Source: Paenibacillus polysaccharolyticus
GTDB taxonomy: Bacteria; Bacillota; Bacilli; Paenibacillales; Paenibacillaceae
Length of the DNA stretch: 64,000 bases
Assembly: GCF_900102085.1 (NCBI RefSeq)
Contig: NZ_FMVM01000002.1
Coordinates: 124,001-188,000 of the forward strand
Direction: 5' to 3'
Shown: positions 9,451 through 19,503 of the stretch, one piece after another
How the letters are laid out: each line of letters begins with the position of its first letter
How positions within the stretch are numbered: position 1 is the stretch's first letter
The notes under the pieces: generated by a model
The model's input: the letters and a program-made list of their open reading frames with translations, nothing else
Told to the model about the DNA's origin: nothing
Databases searched by the model: none
Position numbers and translations under genes: made by a program

Positions 9451-9483
9451 GAAAGGACAGGGAAAACAGAAAGAGAGGATTAT

Positions 9484-11472
9484 ATGGAACTGATCTTTAC
9501 CGCACGCAGTAAAAGGCAGGAAGGGACAGCCTATACTGGAATGAGCACGCATAATCTTCGGGCTGACGTGAATATGAGTGCCGGGACAGGCTGTGCAGAT
9601 GATCCAAAGCAAGCACAGATTACGATTAAGAATGAAGACAGTCAACGGTGGAGTGGAGTGATTCATGTAGAGCTTGCTTTTGACAAACAGCAGCCCAGAT
9701 TTTTTCTGCCTGCCTTTATGTATTGTCGTAATCGGGGAGAAGCACCCCAAAATGTACCTAACGAATTTCCAAGACTTCGTGAAGGAACACCTTCCCGTCC
9801 TTCATCCCCTTGGTGGATGGTTCGAAGCGATCGTCTATCGCATCCGGCTGCACTTGTATATGATTCGGGCCGAATTGTCGGGCTAAGCGTAAGCCCATAT
9901 TGGGTGGAAAGCAAGCATAGTGGACAGAAGCAGCCGTGGTATCCGGGTCAAACAGGAACTTTTCTACAATATGGAGGTTTCACATGTTCAATCGAGAAAG
10001 GCACCGTTGGTTATACCTTAGGGTATGAGAATGCTCCGTTGCTGTTTATCAAATCAAGACTTGTGCACGAGCGCTCAGCCTTGGCAGAGAGCGTCTTTGT
10101 GTTGGAAGCAGGAGAATCGGTGGCGTTCACCCTTGAACTATATGATTATGAATCCTCTTCGCCCTTGGGTATTAACCCTGCATTAGAGCATGTCTACCAA
10201 AAGTACCATGAACACCCTAGACAAGGAAGCGACATCCGCACAGCCGTATCCGACATGTCCGCTGCTGTTCGAGACTACGCGTGGCTTCCAGATGACCGTC
10301 ACTATTCTACTTTTGTGTACGAAGACGCAGAGAGCGGGGGGTATCGATATAACAAAATCATCTCGATCAGTTGGACCAATGGCATGACCATTGCAACCCC
10401 CATGCTGCTTGCAGCATTGCGTCAGAACGATGAGCCCATGCGTCAGCAGGCTTTGTCCTGTATCACAAACATTATCGAAAATGCGATGAATTCCGAGTCA
10501 GGACTTCCGTATGATGCTTATCAGGATGGAAAATGGAGCATTAAAGGCTGGTGGTTTGACGGTATGCGTACACCAGGGCACTCATCCTATCTCGTTGCTC
10601 AAGCCATGTTTTATATCCTCAAATGTTATGACTACGAATACCGCATAAGACAGATTAGGCATGATGACTGGCTCGCTTATGTAAAGCAAGTACTAGAACG
10701 CCTGGAACGGAGCAAAAATGCAGATGGCGAATATCCGACGATATTGTCCGAGCGCACCGGTGCAGGCCTGGAGTATGATGCTTTTAGCGGGGCGTGGTGC
10801 CTCGCTGCGAAAGCTTATTACAGCTGGTTGACCAATGATTTATCCGATTTGGAGGAAATGAGACGCAGTGAAACACATTATTATAATGCCTATGTGAAAC
10901 AGATGGAATGTTACGGTGCTCCGCTTGATGCGGACAAAGCAGTGGATTCGGAAGGCATTCTGGCATATATCAAAGCTCTCCGTTTCCTGCATGCACTCTC
11001 CGGTGAGGAAACGTTCCTTGATCATATGAGAGACGCCATCAGCTATGAGTTCAGTTTTAAATTTTGTTATAACTCGCCAGTGCAGATTCCGCCGCTGAGT
11101 ACATTGAACTGGTCAAGTTCTGGAGGAAGCGTCACTTCGGTAGCTAACCCGCACATTCATCCCATGTCGAGCAATCTCGTTGATGAGCTTTTGTATTATC
11201 TTCAGCATCGTGAGGATGACTATATCCGTCAGCGTATGAATGATACGATCGCTTGGGGCTGTCAAACCTATAATCGTGTTGATGGTGAATATGGTTATGG
11301 CAAAAAAGGATGGATGTCCGAGCGCTTTTGTCACTCGCAAGGACTCGTTACGGAGACTTATGCCGATGGTACGCCGGCAAGCACCTGGTTCTGTCTGATG
11401 CCGTGGGCCAGCGGCTCCATCATCGAAGGTCTCGTTGGTGACTACTGGGATCAAGTCACCTCCAGCGATTGA
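9484..11472 (+). CDS. Large putative six-hairpin-type hydrolase, family not recognised
   Basis: I cannot place this 662-residue protein in a named family. The first 230 or so residues look like a beta-sandwich; from about 250 onward it is helix-rich, with repeated aromatic and acidic clusters such as WWFDGMRTPGHSS, GEYPTILSERTG and GAWCLAAKAYYSW, as in (alpha/alpha)6-barrel glycosidases and lyases. There is no signal peptide. The ATG at 9484 is used because GAGAGG lies just upstream; an in-frame TTG at 9436 falls in the promoter element. It follows composite promoter copy A and precedes GH95, so a role in cytoplasmic breakdown of plant oligosaccharides is inferred. Confidence 0.88.
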   Translation: MELIFTARSKRQEGTAYTGMSTHNLRADVNMSAGTGCADDPKQAQITIKNEDSQRWSGVIHVELAFDKQQPRFFLPAFMYCRNRGEAPQNVPNEFPRLREGTPSRPSSPWWMVRSDRLSHPAALVYDSGRIVGLSVSPYWVESKHSGQKQPWYPGQTGTFLQYGGFTCSIEKGTVGYTLGYENAPLLFIKSRLVHERSALAESVFVLEAGESVAFTLELYDYESSSPLGINPALEHVYQKYHEHPRQGSDIRTAVSDMSAAVRDYAWLPDDRHYSTFVYEDAESGGYRYNKIISISWTNGMTIATPMLLAALRQNDEPMRQQALSCITNIIENAMNSESGLPYDAYQDGKWSIKGWWFDGMRTPGHSSYLVAQAMFYILKCYDYEYRIRQIRHDDWLAYVKQVLERLERSKNADGEYPTILSERTGAGLEYDAFSGAWCLAAKAYYSWLTNDLSDLEEMRRSETHYYNAYVKQMECYGAPLDADKAVDSEGILAYIKALRFLHALSGEETFLDHMRDAISYEFSFKFCYNSPVQIPPLSTLNWSSSGGSVTSVANPHIHPMSSNLVDELLYYLQHREDDYIRQRMNDTIAWGCQTYNRVDGEYGYGKKGWMSERFCHSQGLVTETYADGTPASTWFCLMPWASGSIIEGLVGDYWDQVTSSD

Positions 11473-11658
11473 ATAGATATGACCATGCCTCCAAACGGGT
11501 TAGCATTGTGAAGGTTTAGGTTAGTTTTCTTCATTCAACGAAGCCGGGTGAACAAAGTAAACTGATTATACGGCCTGTAAGACGGGTCATATTGAGTCCT
11601 GTTCGTCATGCTGCTAGTGCAGCAGTGAACCTTGGCATCTCTCGTTGGAGGTATAATG

Positions 11659-13980
11659 ATGAATACGAATAAAATTTGGTTTGATCACGCCGCGGAGCAG
11701 TGGGAAGAAGCCTTTCCGATTGGAAACGGAACCCTCGGTGGTATGGTATTTGGAAAAACACATCTAGAGAGAGTGCAGTTAAATGAAGATAGCCTTTGGT
11801 ACGGCGGACCGATGGAGCGGAACAACCCGCATTCACTTCAATCACTGGATAACATAAGGGAACTTCTGTTTCAAGGCCAGATTCGGCAGGCAGAGGAGCT
11901 AGCGTTAACCTCATTAGTGGGTGTGCCTGATGGGCAACGACATTACGAGCCGCTTGGTGACTTCTATGTAGCCATGCATCATGCAGACGAGGAGACAGCA
12001 GCGTATCAGAGATATCTTGATTTGGAACAAGGAATCGCTCGCGTTCAGTACACATCAGGCAATACACAATACAAGCGAGAATATTTTTCAAGTTATCCTG
12101 ATCAGGTCATGGCAGTCCGTCTGTCTAGTAGCGTGCCAGGCGAATTATCATTCACAGCCTTGTTTGGCAGAGGTTCCGTGTTACAATGGTCGCCGTTATC
12201 GGGGGCGCTAAGACATCCGGTCGGGTTCCAATCTTTGATTGATCGAATCCAACAACGCAGCAATGGCGATATGATTATCCGGGGACGAAGCGGGGGAGAA
12301 GGTGGGATTCGTTTTTGCTGTGCGATTCGGGTCATGCACGAAGCAGGGGAGCTTCAGTATTCGAGCGGTCAAATGTCACTTTTAAATGCTGATTACGCCA
12401 CCGTGCTGATCGCAGCATGCACTGATTTTCGTTATGACAAGGAAGATTTGGAGGCAGAATGTTTACGAAGAATAGATGCGGCCTCCGCCAAAACGTATGA
12501 TCAGTTACTTCAGGATCATATCACTGACTATCAGGCGCTGTTCAAACGAATGGATCTGCATCTGGAAGGTGGACACACAGATACCAGTTATATGACTCTG
12601 CCGATGAATCAACGACTCGAGCGTCTTAGAGCAGGCGGTGATGATCCTGAACTCGTAAGTTTGTACTTCCAGTTCGGGCGATACTTGCTAATCTCCAGCA
12701 GCCGGCCCGGTTCGTTACCTGCCAATCTGCAGGGCATATGGAACAAAGACATGCTTCCGGTATGGGATAGTAAATACACCATTAATATCAATACAGAAAT
12801 GAACTATTGGCCAGCCGAGAGTTGTAATCTGCCGGAGTGTCACATCCCGTTATTTGATTTTATCGAGCGACTACAGGAACGTGGAAGGGAAACGGCCAGC
12901 AAGATGTATAGCTGTAGCGGATTTGTAGCACATCATAATTCCGACATATGGGCAGATCCTGCCCCGCAGGATGTATGTCTAACGTCGACCTTCTGGACGA
13001 TGGGCGGCGCGTGGTTGTCTCTTCACCTGTGGGATCATTATGAATACGGTAGGGACAAGATTTTTTTGAAAAAAGTATATGAAACGATGAAAGAGGCAGC
13101 TTTGTTTATTCTGGATTTCCTTGTACAAGACCCGGAGGGGAATCTCACGATATGTCCTTCATCCTCACCGGAAAATATCTATATCCTGGATCATGGTGAG
13201 TCGGGTGCGCTTTGTTACGGGGCATCGATGGATAACCAGATTATTCGGGAGTTGTTCACGCGGTGTATTTATAGTACACACATTCTGCAACAAGATCAGG
13301 AATTTGCATCACAGTTACAAGAAGCATTAACTCGTATTCCGGATATCGCTGTGGGAAAACACGGACAGATTCAAGAATGGAGCAAGGATTACGATGAACT
13401 TGAACCAGGTCATAGACACATATCACATTTGTTTGCGCTGCATCCTGGATCACAGATTACTCCGAAAGCGACGCCTGATCTGGCAAAGGCCGCTCGTGTT
13501 ACGCTGGATCGCAGACTTCAGCATGGCGGCGGACATACAGGCTGGAGTCGGGCCTGGATTCTAAACATGTGGGCAAGACTGGAGCAGGCTGAACAGGCAC
13601 ATGATAACGTTATGGAGCTGCTTCGTTCCTCGACACTGCCTAATTTATTCTGTGATCATCCTCCGTTTCAGATTGATGGAAACTTTGGAGGTACGGCAGG
13701 CATAGCCGAAATGTTGCTCCAGAGTCACGGCGGAGAGATTCGTTTACTTCCTGCGTTGCCAAAAGCATGGCCGAAAGGTTCCGTTCGAGGGCTGCGAGCG
13801 CGCGGCGGATTTGAAGTGGACATGGAATGGAGCGAAGGGAAGTTGCTTCATGCCAGTATACGTGCAAGCGAGGCAATTAAAGTCAGCGTTTCTTATCTGG
13901 ATCAACATATGGAACTGAATTTTCAGAGTGCACAAGATTCAATTATTTTAAAAGGGGAAAAGTGGCAAGTAACCTCTTGA
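11659..13980 (+). CDS. GH95 alpha-L-fucosidase / alpha-L-galactosidase
   Basis: The 773-residue protein begins with the GH95 N-terminal beta-sandwich ([17 protein letters not shown]) and continues into the (alpha/alpha)6 barrel. Expected active-site elements are present: Asn376 and Asn378 in [11 protein letters not shown], acid Glu573 in EWSKD, and Asp673 in [10 protein letters not shown]. The family inverts configuration and releases terminal alpha-1,2-L-fucose or L-galactose from plant polymers or mucin glycans. There is no signal peptide, so it is probably cytoplasmic. Two ATGs stand in tandem at 11656 and 11659; the second is seven bases from GGAGG and is used. The 186 bp gap before it holds a TGCTGC/GCAGCA hairpin at 11609-11624. 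Confidence 0.95.
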   Translation: MNTNKIWFDHAAEQWEEAFPIGNGTLGGMVFGKTHLERVQLNEDSLWYGGPMERNNPHSLQSLDNIRELLFQGQIRQAEELALTSLVGVPDGQRHYEPLGDFYVAMHHADEETAAYQRYLDLEQGIARVQYTSGNTQYKREYFSSYPDQVMAVRLSSSVPGELSFTALFGRGSVLQWSPLSGALRHPVGFQSLIDRIQQRSNGDMIIRGRSGGEGGIRFCCAIRVMHEAGELQYSSGQMSLLNADYATVLIAACTDFRYDKEDLEAECLRRIDAASAKTYDQLLQDHITDYQALFKRMDLHLEGGHTDTSYMTLPMNQRLERLRAGGDDPELVSLYFQFGRYLLISSSRPGSLPANLQGIWNKDMLPVWDSKYTININTEMNYWPAESCNLPECHIPLFDFIERLQERGRETASKMYSCSGFVAHHNSDIWADPAPQDVCLTSTFWTMGGAWLSLHLWDHYEYGRDKIFLKKVYETMKEAALFILDFLVQDPEGNLTICPSSSPENIYILDHGESGALCYGASMDNQIIRELFTRCIYSTHILQQDQEFASQLQEALTRIPDIAVGKHGQIQEWSKDYDELEPGHRHISHLFALHPGSQITPKATPDLAKAARVTLDRRLQHGGGHTGWSRAWILNMWARLEQAEQAHDNVMELLRSSTLPNLFCDHPPFQIDGNFGGTAGIAEMLLQSHGGEIRLLPALPKAWPKGSVRGLRARGGFEVDMEWSEGKLLHASIRASEAIKVSVSYLDQHMELNFQSAQDSIILKGEKWQVTS

Positions 13981-14025
13981 TTAGAAGGATAAGGATATAG
14001 CATAAAATTCATCTCTATCTCTTAA

Positions 14026-14067
14026 GCGAAACGTCCGGGTTAAACTCGGTTCTGTTTCGCTTTTTTT
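14026..14067 (+). terminator. Terminator after the GH95 gene
   Basis: GCGAAAC (14026-14032) pairs with GTTTCGC (14054-14060) and is followed by seven T. An inner CCG/CGG pairing extends the stem. Confidence 0.8.
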
Positions 14068-14096
14068 ATATTATGAAGCTGATGTCTGTACTTTCG

Positions 14097-14195
14097 CGCA
14101 ATAAAATCAACGATTCGCGCAATGAATTTGCAAACGGCAAAGGATAGAATGGAAACCATCTTGTATAAATAGCTGCAGAATTGTAAGCGGGTTCT
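14097..14195 (+). promoter_or_regulatory. Composite activator/cre promoter, copy C
   Basis: CGCAATAAA at 14097 and CGCAATGAATTTG at 14118 are 21 bp apart. TAGAAT at 14145-14150 begins 27 bp after the second half-site start. A cre-like TGTAAGCGGGTTCT lies at 14182-14195, 37 bp beyond the -10 start. The geometry matches copies A (9353-9450) and B (24955-25052), and the promoter would drive the response regulator, sensor kinase and perhaps the transporter genes. Confidence 0.65.
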
Positions 14196-14269
14196 AATTA
14201 TAATTGGAATATACCGTTTTTTGTTGATTTCATTCAACGATTTTCGCTTGAAGGGAAGGGGCAGATCAT

Positions 14270-15838
14270 ATGTTAAAAGTACTTCTGGTCGACGATGAGA
14301 TGTATATCCGTAAAGGAATGCATGAACTGATTGATTGGCACAGTCTTGGCATGGAGATTGCGGGGGAAGCAGAGAATGGACTGGAGGCGCTGAATAAGGC
14401 GGAGTGTCTACATCCTGATGTCATTATTACCGATATCCGAATGCCTATTCTGGATGGACTCGAGCTCATTCGTGCCGTTGACAAGTCACCTACGCTAGAG
14501 CCTGTGTTTATTATCATTAGCGGTTACCATGATTTCAAGTATGCACAACAAGCAATAAGGTACGGTGTCCAGGATTACATCCTCAAGCCGATTGATGACG
14601 AAGAAATGACCGCAACGCTGCAAAAGGCGGCTAACCTGATCCAGAATAAGCGAAAACATGCATTTTTGGAGGAAGGACAAGCCAGTCGAATTATGTTAAA
14701 AGATATGATCAAGGGTCAGATTCGAAAAGAAGATGAGATCCGGTATGCAGAAATGTTAGGTATTGACCATCAGACGTCATTGATCATTGTGCTGTTTGAA
14801 TTACAAACAGGCTCAGAGCACCGGAAAGTGACTCTTCACCAGGTTAATGAAATCCTTTATTCGTTGGCGGATCATCGGTTCAACCTATACGTTATTGAGG
14901 AACAGCTAGGTAGATTTGCCTTGATTGTTCTATTGAAGGAAGCCTCACCAAAACAACGTGTAGTTGATAAAATTCAATGGATTCAAAACATGCTCAGCGA
15001 CCACCTTGGCGCAGATGTAGGCTTGTACGCAGGTACATTAATAGATGACATGACCGAAGCACCTCGGTCTTACGCGGAAGCTGAGGAAGCATCCAAGCAT
15101 AAGTTTGCAGAGCCTGGAAGTGTTGTCCATTATACAGAAGTGAAAGATAAAGCGTTATACGTATTTAACATAAATCAGGAAGAGGTTGATCCCCTGATTC
15201 TAAGCCTGGAAGAGCGAAATCGTGAGGCTTGTCATGAGATTGTGCACGATATGTTCAACAAGTTTCACTCTCGCCGGTTTTCTACTCAGGCAGTTACAGG
15301 TTCTCTGTTGCGTTGCATTACGGGCATACTCGCGGTTGTGCATGAAATGGGAGGTACGGACGCAGGGTTGCAGAAACTCAAGTTATTAGCCGAACAAGGT
15401 CAAGATGGATGGAATTTGCGACTATTGAAAATTGCATTTTTGACTGCATTGGAAGAAGCAGAGGAGTATATTGCGCAACTGCGGATGGAGCAGTCCAAAG
15501 GAGATATCAACAAGATCAAACGATATATCGATTCCCATTACATGGAGAATATCAGTCTCAAAAGTATAGCGGCCCAGTTCTATATGAATCCGGTCTATCT
15601 GGGTCGACTTTTCCGTAAAAGTTATAACCAGTATTTTAATGAGTATCTGCTGAATCTTCGGGTTCAGGAAGCCCAGAAGTTGCTTCGCCAGACGGATCTG
15701 CGAATGTATGAAGTGGCGGCTCGTATCGGATTTCAGAATGCGGATTATTTTGTGACTCAGTTTGAGAAAATCGTTAATATGACGCCAACAACCTACCGTA
15801 ATCTTCTGAAAGAGGATGGACAGCGGGGGGCCCAATGA
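14270..15838 (+). CDS. Response regulator with AraC output domain (YesN-type)
   Basis: The 522-residue protein has a receiver domain (1-120; acidic pair Asp8-Asp9, phospho-acceptor Asp55 in VIITDIRMP, Lys in YILKPID) and an AraC-type DNA-binding domain in the last 100 residues (IKRYIDSHYMENISLKSIA and MYEVAARIGFQNADYFVTQF). The long middle part is typical of YesN regulators. Its stop overlaps the kinase start by 4 bp (ATGA). The pair lies directly before a CUT1 importer and a glucuronoxylanase, so it probably senses a xylan-derived sugar. It is also a candidate to bind the direct repeats at 14097-14130. Confidence 0.95.
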   Translation: MLKVLLVDDEMYIRKGMHELIDWHSLGMEIAGEAENGLEALNKAECLHPDVIITDIRMPILDGLELIRAVDKSPTLEPVFIIISGYHDFKYAQQAIRYGVQDYILKPIDDEEMTATLQKAANLIQNKRKHAFLEEGQASRIMLKDMIKGQIRKEDEIRYAEMLGIDHQTSLIIVLFELQTGSEHRKVTLHQVNEILYSLADHRFNLYVIEEQLGRFALIVLLKEASPKQRVVDKIQWIQNMLSDHLGADVGLYAGTLIDDMTEAPRSYAEAEEASKHKFAEPGSVVHYTEVKDKALYVFNINQEEVDPLILSLEERNREACHEIVHDMFNKFHSRRFSTQAVTGSLLRCITGILAVVHEMGGTDAGLQKLKLLAEQGQDGWNLRLLKIAFLTALEEAEEYIAQLRMEQSKGDINKIKRYIDSHYMENISLKSIAAQFYMNPVYLGRLFRKSYNQYFNEYLLNLRVQEAQKLLRQTDLRMYEVAARIGFQNADYFVTQFEKIVNMTPTTYRNLLKEDGQRGAQ

Positions 15839-17574
15839 TCAAGTGGAAGTGGAACTACATGAAGCTTCGGGACAAATTGTTGCTGATGTACGTGTTATCG
15901 GTGTTCATTCCGATTGTTGTGACGAATGTCGTTTTCTATCAAGTAACCACAGCCAATATCCGTAACCAGAAATCTCGTGATGCCGGAATGGCGTTAAACA
16001 ATCTGAAGAACGAATTACGTGTGACGATTGACCAGGGGGTAGGTCTGTCGTATTCGCTCTATGCTGATCCTGTATTCAATGACACGTTATCTCGTTCGTT
16101 TGAAAGTAACTCGGAGTATATTCGGGCATATAACTCCTATCTCAAAGGAGAGTTTTCCGGTCAACTGAGTCAAGGCATTCGTTGGTACCAAGTGTATACC
16201 GATAATCCAACGATTTTGTCCTCAGGCTACATTGAACACTTAAATGAAGCGGTTCGCAGCACGAGCTGGTATAAGCAATTACAGAATAATGTTGTACCTT
16301 ATCCAACCTTGATTGCAACCGATCAGATGTTAAGCCTCATCCAGCGGTTAAACAATCAGGACACGGGCGGTATCGAACAATTACTCAAAATTGACTTTAA
16401 TATGGATCTACTCCAAGAGCAATTTCGCAACAGCGGTTTTGATGGCAAAGTGTATTTGGTTGATCCAGGAGGCCATATTCGCTTTTCGAATGATTTGAGC
16501 ACAGAGAATGTTTCAATTGGACAGCTTTACGGAAAAATGGAATTCCCCAATAAAACCATTCGATTTGATCGTGTCTATTCTGGCATTAACTATTTGGAAG
16601 GGTGGTCCCTGCAAGGTGTGATGGATGAGGAAATCGTGTTACAGGAAGTTCGTAAATCACGCTCTTTCGTCGTCTGGCTGGCATGTATTAATTTCGTGTT
16701 GCCTTCGATTATCATTGCGGCGATGTCCCGCTCCATTCACGTCAGACTGGTACGTATTCTCAAACATATGAAAAAAGTAAAAACACAAAATTTTCAGACC
16801 ATTCCTCCTGAAGATGCAAGGGACGAGATTGGACAATTGACAACCGAATTCAACAGGATGACCGAGACGATTCGGAATCTTATTGATGAAGTATATCTAG
16901 CGGATATTCAAAAAAAAGACCTGGAGCTTAAACAGCAGCAGGCGCAGCTTCATGCATTACATAGTCAGATTAATCCGCATTTCCTGTTTAACACGCTTGA
17001 ATCTGTGCGAATGCGGAGCCTGATCAAGGGCGAGAAAGAGACCGCTAAGATTGTGCATCATATGGCAAAAATGTTTCGTAAGTCCATTAGCTGGAATCAG
17101 CATGACGTGACCGTGAAGGAGGAACTGGAGCTAATCGACAGCTTTTTGCAAATCCAGAAGTATCGCTTTGGGGAAAAACTCCAGTATTATATTGAAGCTG
17201 ATCCTGAAGCGTTAAAGTACCGGATACCAAAAATGGTCATCTTGCCATTCGTGGAAAACGCCAGCATACATGGCATTGAATCTACACCGGGTGAAGGCAT
17301 TATTCGGCTTGTTGTTCAATTGGAGGGTCAGAATCTTCATATCGGGCTTGAGGATAACGGTATTGGCATGTCCGCAGCAAGATTGAAAGAATTGGTAGGA
17401 TATCTGGAACAGAATATGGATATGGGTGAGCATGTAGGGATGAAAAATGCCTATAGCCGGTTGAAACTTTGTTATAGGGATCGATTCTCTTTTTCTATCC
17501 ATTCAGAGGAAAGCAAGGGGACGTGTATACAAATCAGGCTCCCGCTTGATGGAGATGAGTCTGAAGTTAAATGA
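15835..17574 (+). CDS. Sensor histidine kinase (YesM-type)
   Basis: The 579-residue membrane kinase has a first membrane segment at about 14-35, an extracellular sensing region to about 275, a second segment at about 277-296, a HAMP domain, a His_kinase domain with phospho-accepting His382 in INPHFLFNTL, and an HATPase domain (EDNGIGMS near 510). It is the partner of the response regulator whose gene overlaps it by 4 bp. In this family the external domain, often helped by a binding protein, detects oligosaccharides. The ATG at 15835 is preceded by GGGGGG; an internal ATG eight codons later is an alternative. Confidence 0.95.
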   Translation: MIKWKWNYMKLRDKLLLMYVLSVFIPIVVTNVVFYQVTTANIRNQKSRDAGMALNNLKNELRVTIDQGVGLSYSLYADPVFNDTLSRSFESNSEYIRAYNSYLKGEFSGQLSQGIRWYQVYTDNPTILSSGYIEHLNEAVRSTSWYKQLQNNVVPYPTLIATDQMLSLIQRLNNQDTGGIEQLLKIDFNMDLLQEQFRNSGFDGKVYLVDPGGHIRFSNDLSTENVSIGQLYGKMEFPNKTIRFDRVYSGINYLEGWSLQGVMDEEIVLQEVRKSRSFVVWLACINFVLPSIIIAAMSRSIHVRLVRILKHMKKVKTQNFQTIPPEDARDEIGQLTTEFNRMTETIRNLIDEVYLADIQKKDLELKQQQAQLHALHSQINPHFLFNTLESVRMRSLIKGEKETAKIVHHMAKMFRKSISWNQHDVTVKEELELIDSFLQIQKYRFGEKLQYYIEADPEALKYRIPKMVILPFVENASIHGIESTPGEGIIRLVVQLEGQNLHIGLEDNGIGMSAARLKELVGYLEQNMDMGEHVGMKNAYSRLKLCYRDRFSFSIHSEESKGTCIQIRLPLDGDESEVK

Positions 17575-17623
17575 TGGTTCGATATACTTTTTAAAGAACA
17601 ATGTACAGTTTCATGGGTAACTA

Positions 17624-17659
17624 TGAAAGCGTTATCTTGATATATTGAAAATGCTTACA
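17624..17659 (+). promoter_or_regulatory. Tandem cre-like sites before the binding-protein gene
   Basis: TGAAAGCGTTATCT (17624-17637) and TGAAAATGCTTACA (17646-17659) each match 13 of 14 positions of the cre consensus TGWAANCGNTNWCA and start 22 bp apart, about two helical turns. This suggests cooperative CcpA repression of the importer when a preferred sugar is present. Confidence 0.6.
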
Positions 17660-17693
17660 TACACCGTTTAACTAAAAAGGGGGAACAAAACAC

Positions 17694-19373
17694 ATGTTAA
17701 AACCGCTTTTGAAAACGACAGGATTAGCCGTATTATTGGCATCCCTGTTGGCTGGGTGCTCGTCAGGCAGCTCTTCTCCAGGGGCTTCGTCTACAGCAAA
17801 AGAAGATGATAATAGCCCGGTTACATTTTCGTATTACATGTTTTCTTCGGGCAAGAAAGATACTTTGGCAAGTGAAACAACGATTGGTAAAGAACTGCAG
17901 AAGCAGACAGGTGTAGATTTTAAATTGGAATATCTGGTTGGTGACAGTGCGACTAAAGCTGGCGTTATGATTGCGTCCGGAGACTATCCTGACGTCATCG
18001 CCTCCAGCGGAGAAATGTCCAAATTGCTGGATGCTGGAGCTTACATTCCGTTAGATGATCTGATCGAAAAATACGGTCCGAATATTAAGAAAGTGTATGG
18101 CCCGTACTTCGATAAAATGAGAAACCCGGAAGACGGTAAAATCTATGCGTTGCCATATACGGCTAACCAAGGTGAGTATTCAGGTAGCCCTAACATTGGC
18201 GGGGGGGCATTCTGGATTCAACGTTCTGTATTGAAGGAATTTAATTATCCTAAAATTACGACACTGGATGAATATTTTGATCTGATCGAGGACTATAAGG
18301 AGAAACACCCGACAGTGGATGGAGCCGAAACGATCGGGTTTGTATCCCTTGCTGGCGTAGCCAATAACTTCTTCACGTTGCAAAATCCAGCCATGCACCT
18401 TGCAGGATATCCAAATGACGGCGGCGTTATGGTAGATATGCAAACCCATGTCGCAAGAACCGTTTCAGGTACAGAAGAACAGAAACGCTGGATCAAAAAG
18501 CTGAATGAAATTAACGCCAAAGGTTTGCTTGATCCAGAGTCATTCACCATGAACAAGGATCAGTACTTGGCAAAACTGACTTCAGGACGTGTTCTCGGTT
18601 ACTTTAACTATGCATGGCAAGTAGGAGATGCAACGAAAAACTTGCTGGCAGCAGGTATCGATGAGAAACGTTATGCACCGCTTCCGATTGTGTTCGATAA
18701 GAGCATCAAGGACCAATACATTGATCCTCCTGGCTTCGTAAACAACTATGCTACGGGTATTACCGTAAATGCGAAAGACCCGGAACGTATCATCAAGTAT
18801 TTTGATAATTTGCTCAAAGAAGAGAATCAGATTCTGATCCAGTGGGGGATCAAAGATCAGACTTACAGCGTAGATGAAAAAGGGCGCTATTATTATGCGA
18901 ATGATGAACAGCGGAAAATTCACGACGATGTCGAGCTTGGCCGTAAATTTGGATTTACCTATTTCAGTAATGACTGGCCACGTTATGGTGGAGAATCGAC
19001 ACTGTCCGATGGGAATGCATTTAATCCAGGCAATCAGCCGGAAGTTGTCGCAGGAACATATACAGAAGGGGATAAAAAATTCCTGGATGCCTATGGTATC
19101 AAGACGTTCAGTGAGCTGTTCAACAAACCGGAGGAACGTCCTTGGTTCCCGGCATGGTCAATTGCGCTCGAACAAGGTTCTCCTGAACAAGTTTTCACAA
19201 CGAAATCGGATGACATACAGCGCAAGTACTTGCCTGAGATGATTTTGAGTGCACCTTCGAACTTCGATAACCTGTGGAATGCTTACATGGCTGAATTTAG
19301 CAAGCTGGACAAAGCAGGCTACGAGAAAAAGATGACTGAAGTCATTCAAAATCGTGTCGCAGGTAAATGGTGA
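17694..19373 (+). CDS. Sugar ABC importer, substrate-binding lipoprotein
   Basis: The 559-residue lipoprotein has a lipobox LLAGC with lipidated Cys22, followed by a Ser/Gly-rich linker and a large extracellular binding domain of the LplA-like CUT1 type. It would catch oligosaccharides outside the membrane for the two permeases encoded at 19504-21411. The start follows GGGGG with an eight-base spacer. Two cre-like sites lie upstream, and a long hairpin lies between this gene and the permease genes. The neighbouring GH30 glucuronoxylanase makes aldouronate (methylglucuronoxylo-) oligosaccharides a likely substrate; this is inference from context. Confidence 0.93.
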   Translation: MLKPLLKTTGLAVLLASLLAGCSSGSSSPGASSTAKEDDNSPVTFSYYMFSSGKKDTLASETTIGKELQKQTGVDFKLEYLVGDSATKAGVMIASGDYPDVIASSGEMSKLLDAGAYIPLDDLIEKYGPNIKKVYGPYFDKMRNPEDGKIYALPYTANQGEYSGSPNIGGGAFWIQRSVLKEFNYPKITTLDEYFDLIEDYKEKHPTVDGAETIGFVSLAGVANNFFTLQNPAMHLAGYPNDGGVMVDMQTHVARTVSGTEEQKRWIKKLNEINAKGLLDPESFTMNKDQYLAKLTSGRVLGYFNYAWQVGDATKNLLAAGIDEKRYAPLPIVFDKSIKDQYIDPPGFVNNYATGITVNAKDPERIIKYFDNLLKEENQILIQWGIKDQTYSVDEKGRYYYANDEQRKIHDDVELGRKFGFTYFSNDWPRYGGESTLSDGNAFNPGNQPEVVAGTYTEGDKKFLDAYGIKTFSELFNKPEERPWFPAWSIALEQGSPEQVFTTKSDDIQRKYLPEMILSAPSNFDNLWNAYMAEFSKLDKAGYEKKMTEVIQNRVAGKW

Positions 19374-19406
19374 TTTAATCAAGACCATATAAAATAAACT
19401 GTTACG

Positions 19407-19470
19407 TGCGCTGGAGAGAAGGGGGGAATCGCTTTCTGGTGTATATCTCCGTATATACTCTCTCCGCGCA
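19407..19470 (+). other. Long hairpin between binding-protein and permease genes
   Basis: TGCGCTGGAGAGA (19407-19419) pairs with TCTCTCCGCGCA (19459-19470) with one bulged base, and the loop contains a second GTATA/TATAC hairpin. No T-run follows. Such structures after a binding-protein gene often protect its mRNA and lower expression of downstream permease genes. Confidence 0.5.
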
Positions 19471-19503
19471 TGAATAACAGATAGGGAAAGGAGTAACTGC
19501 ATC

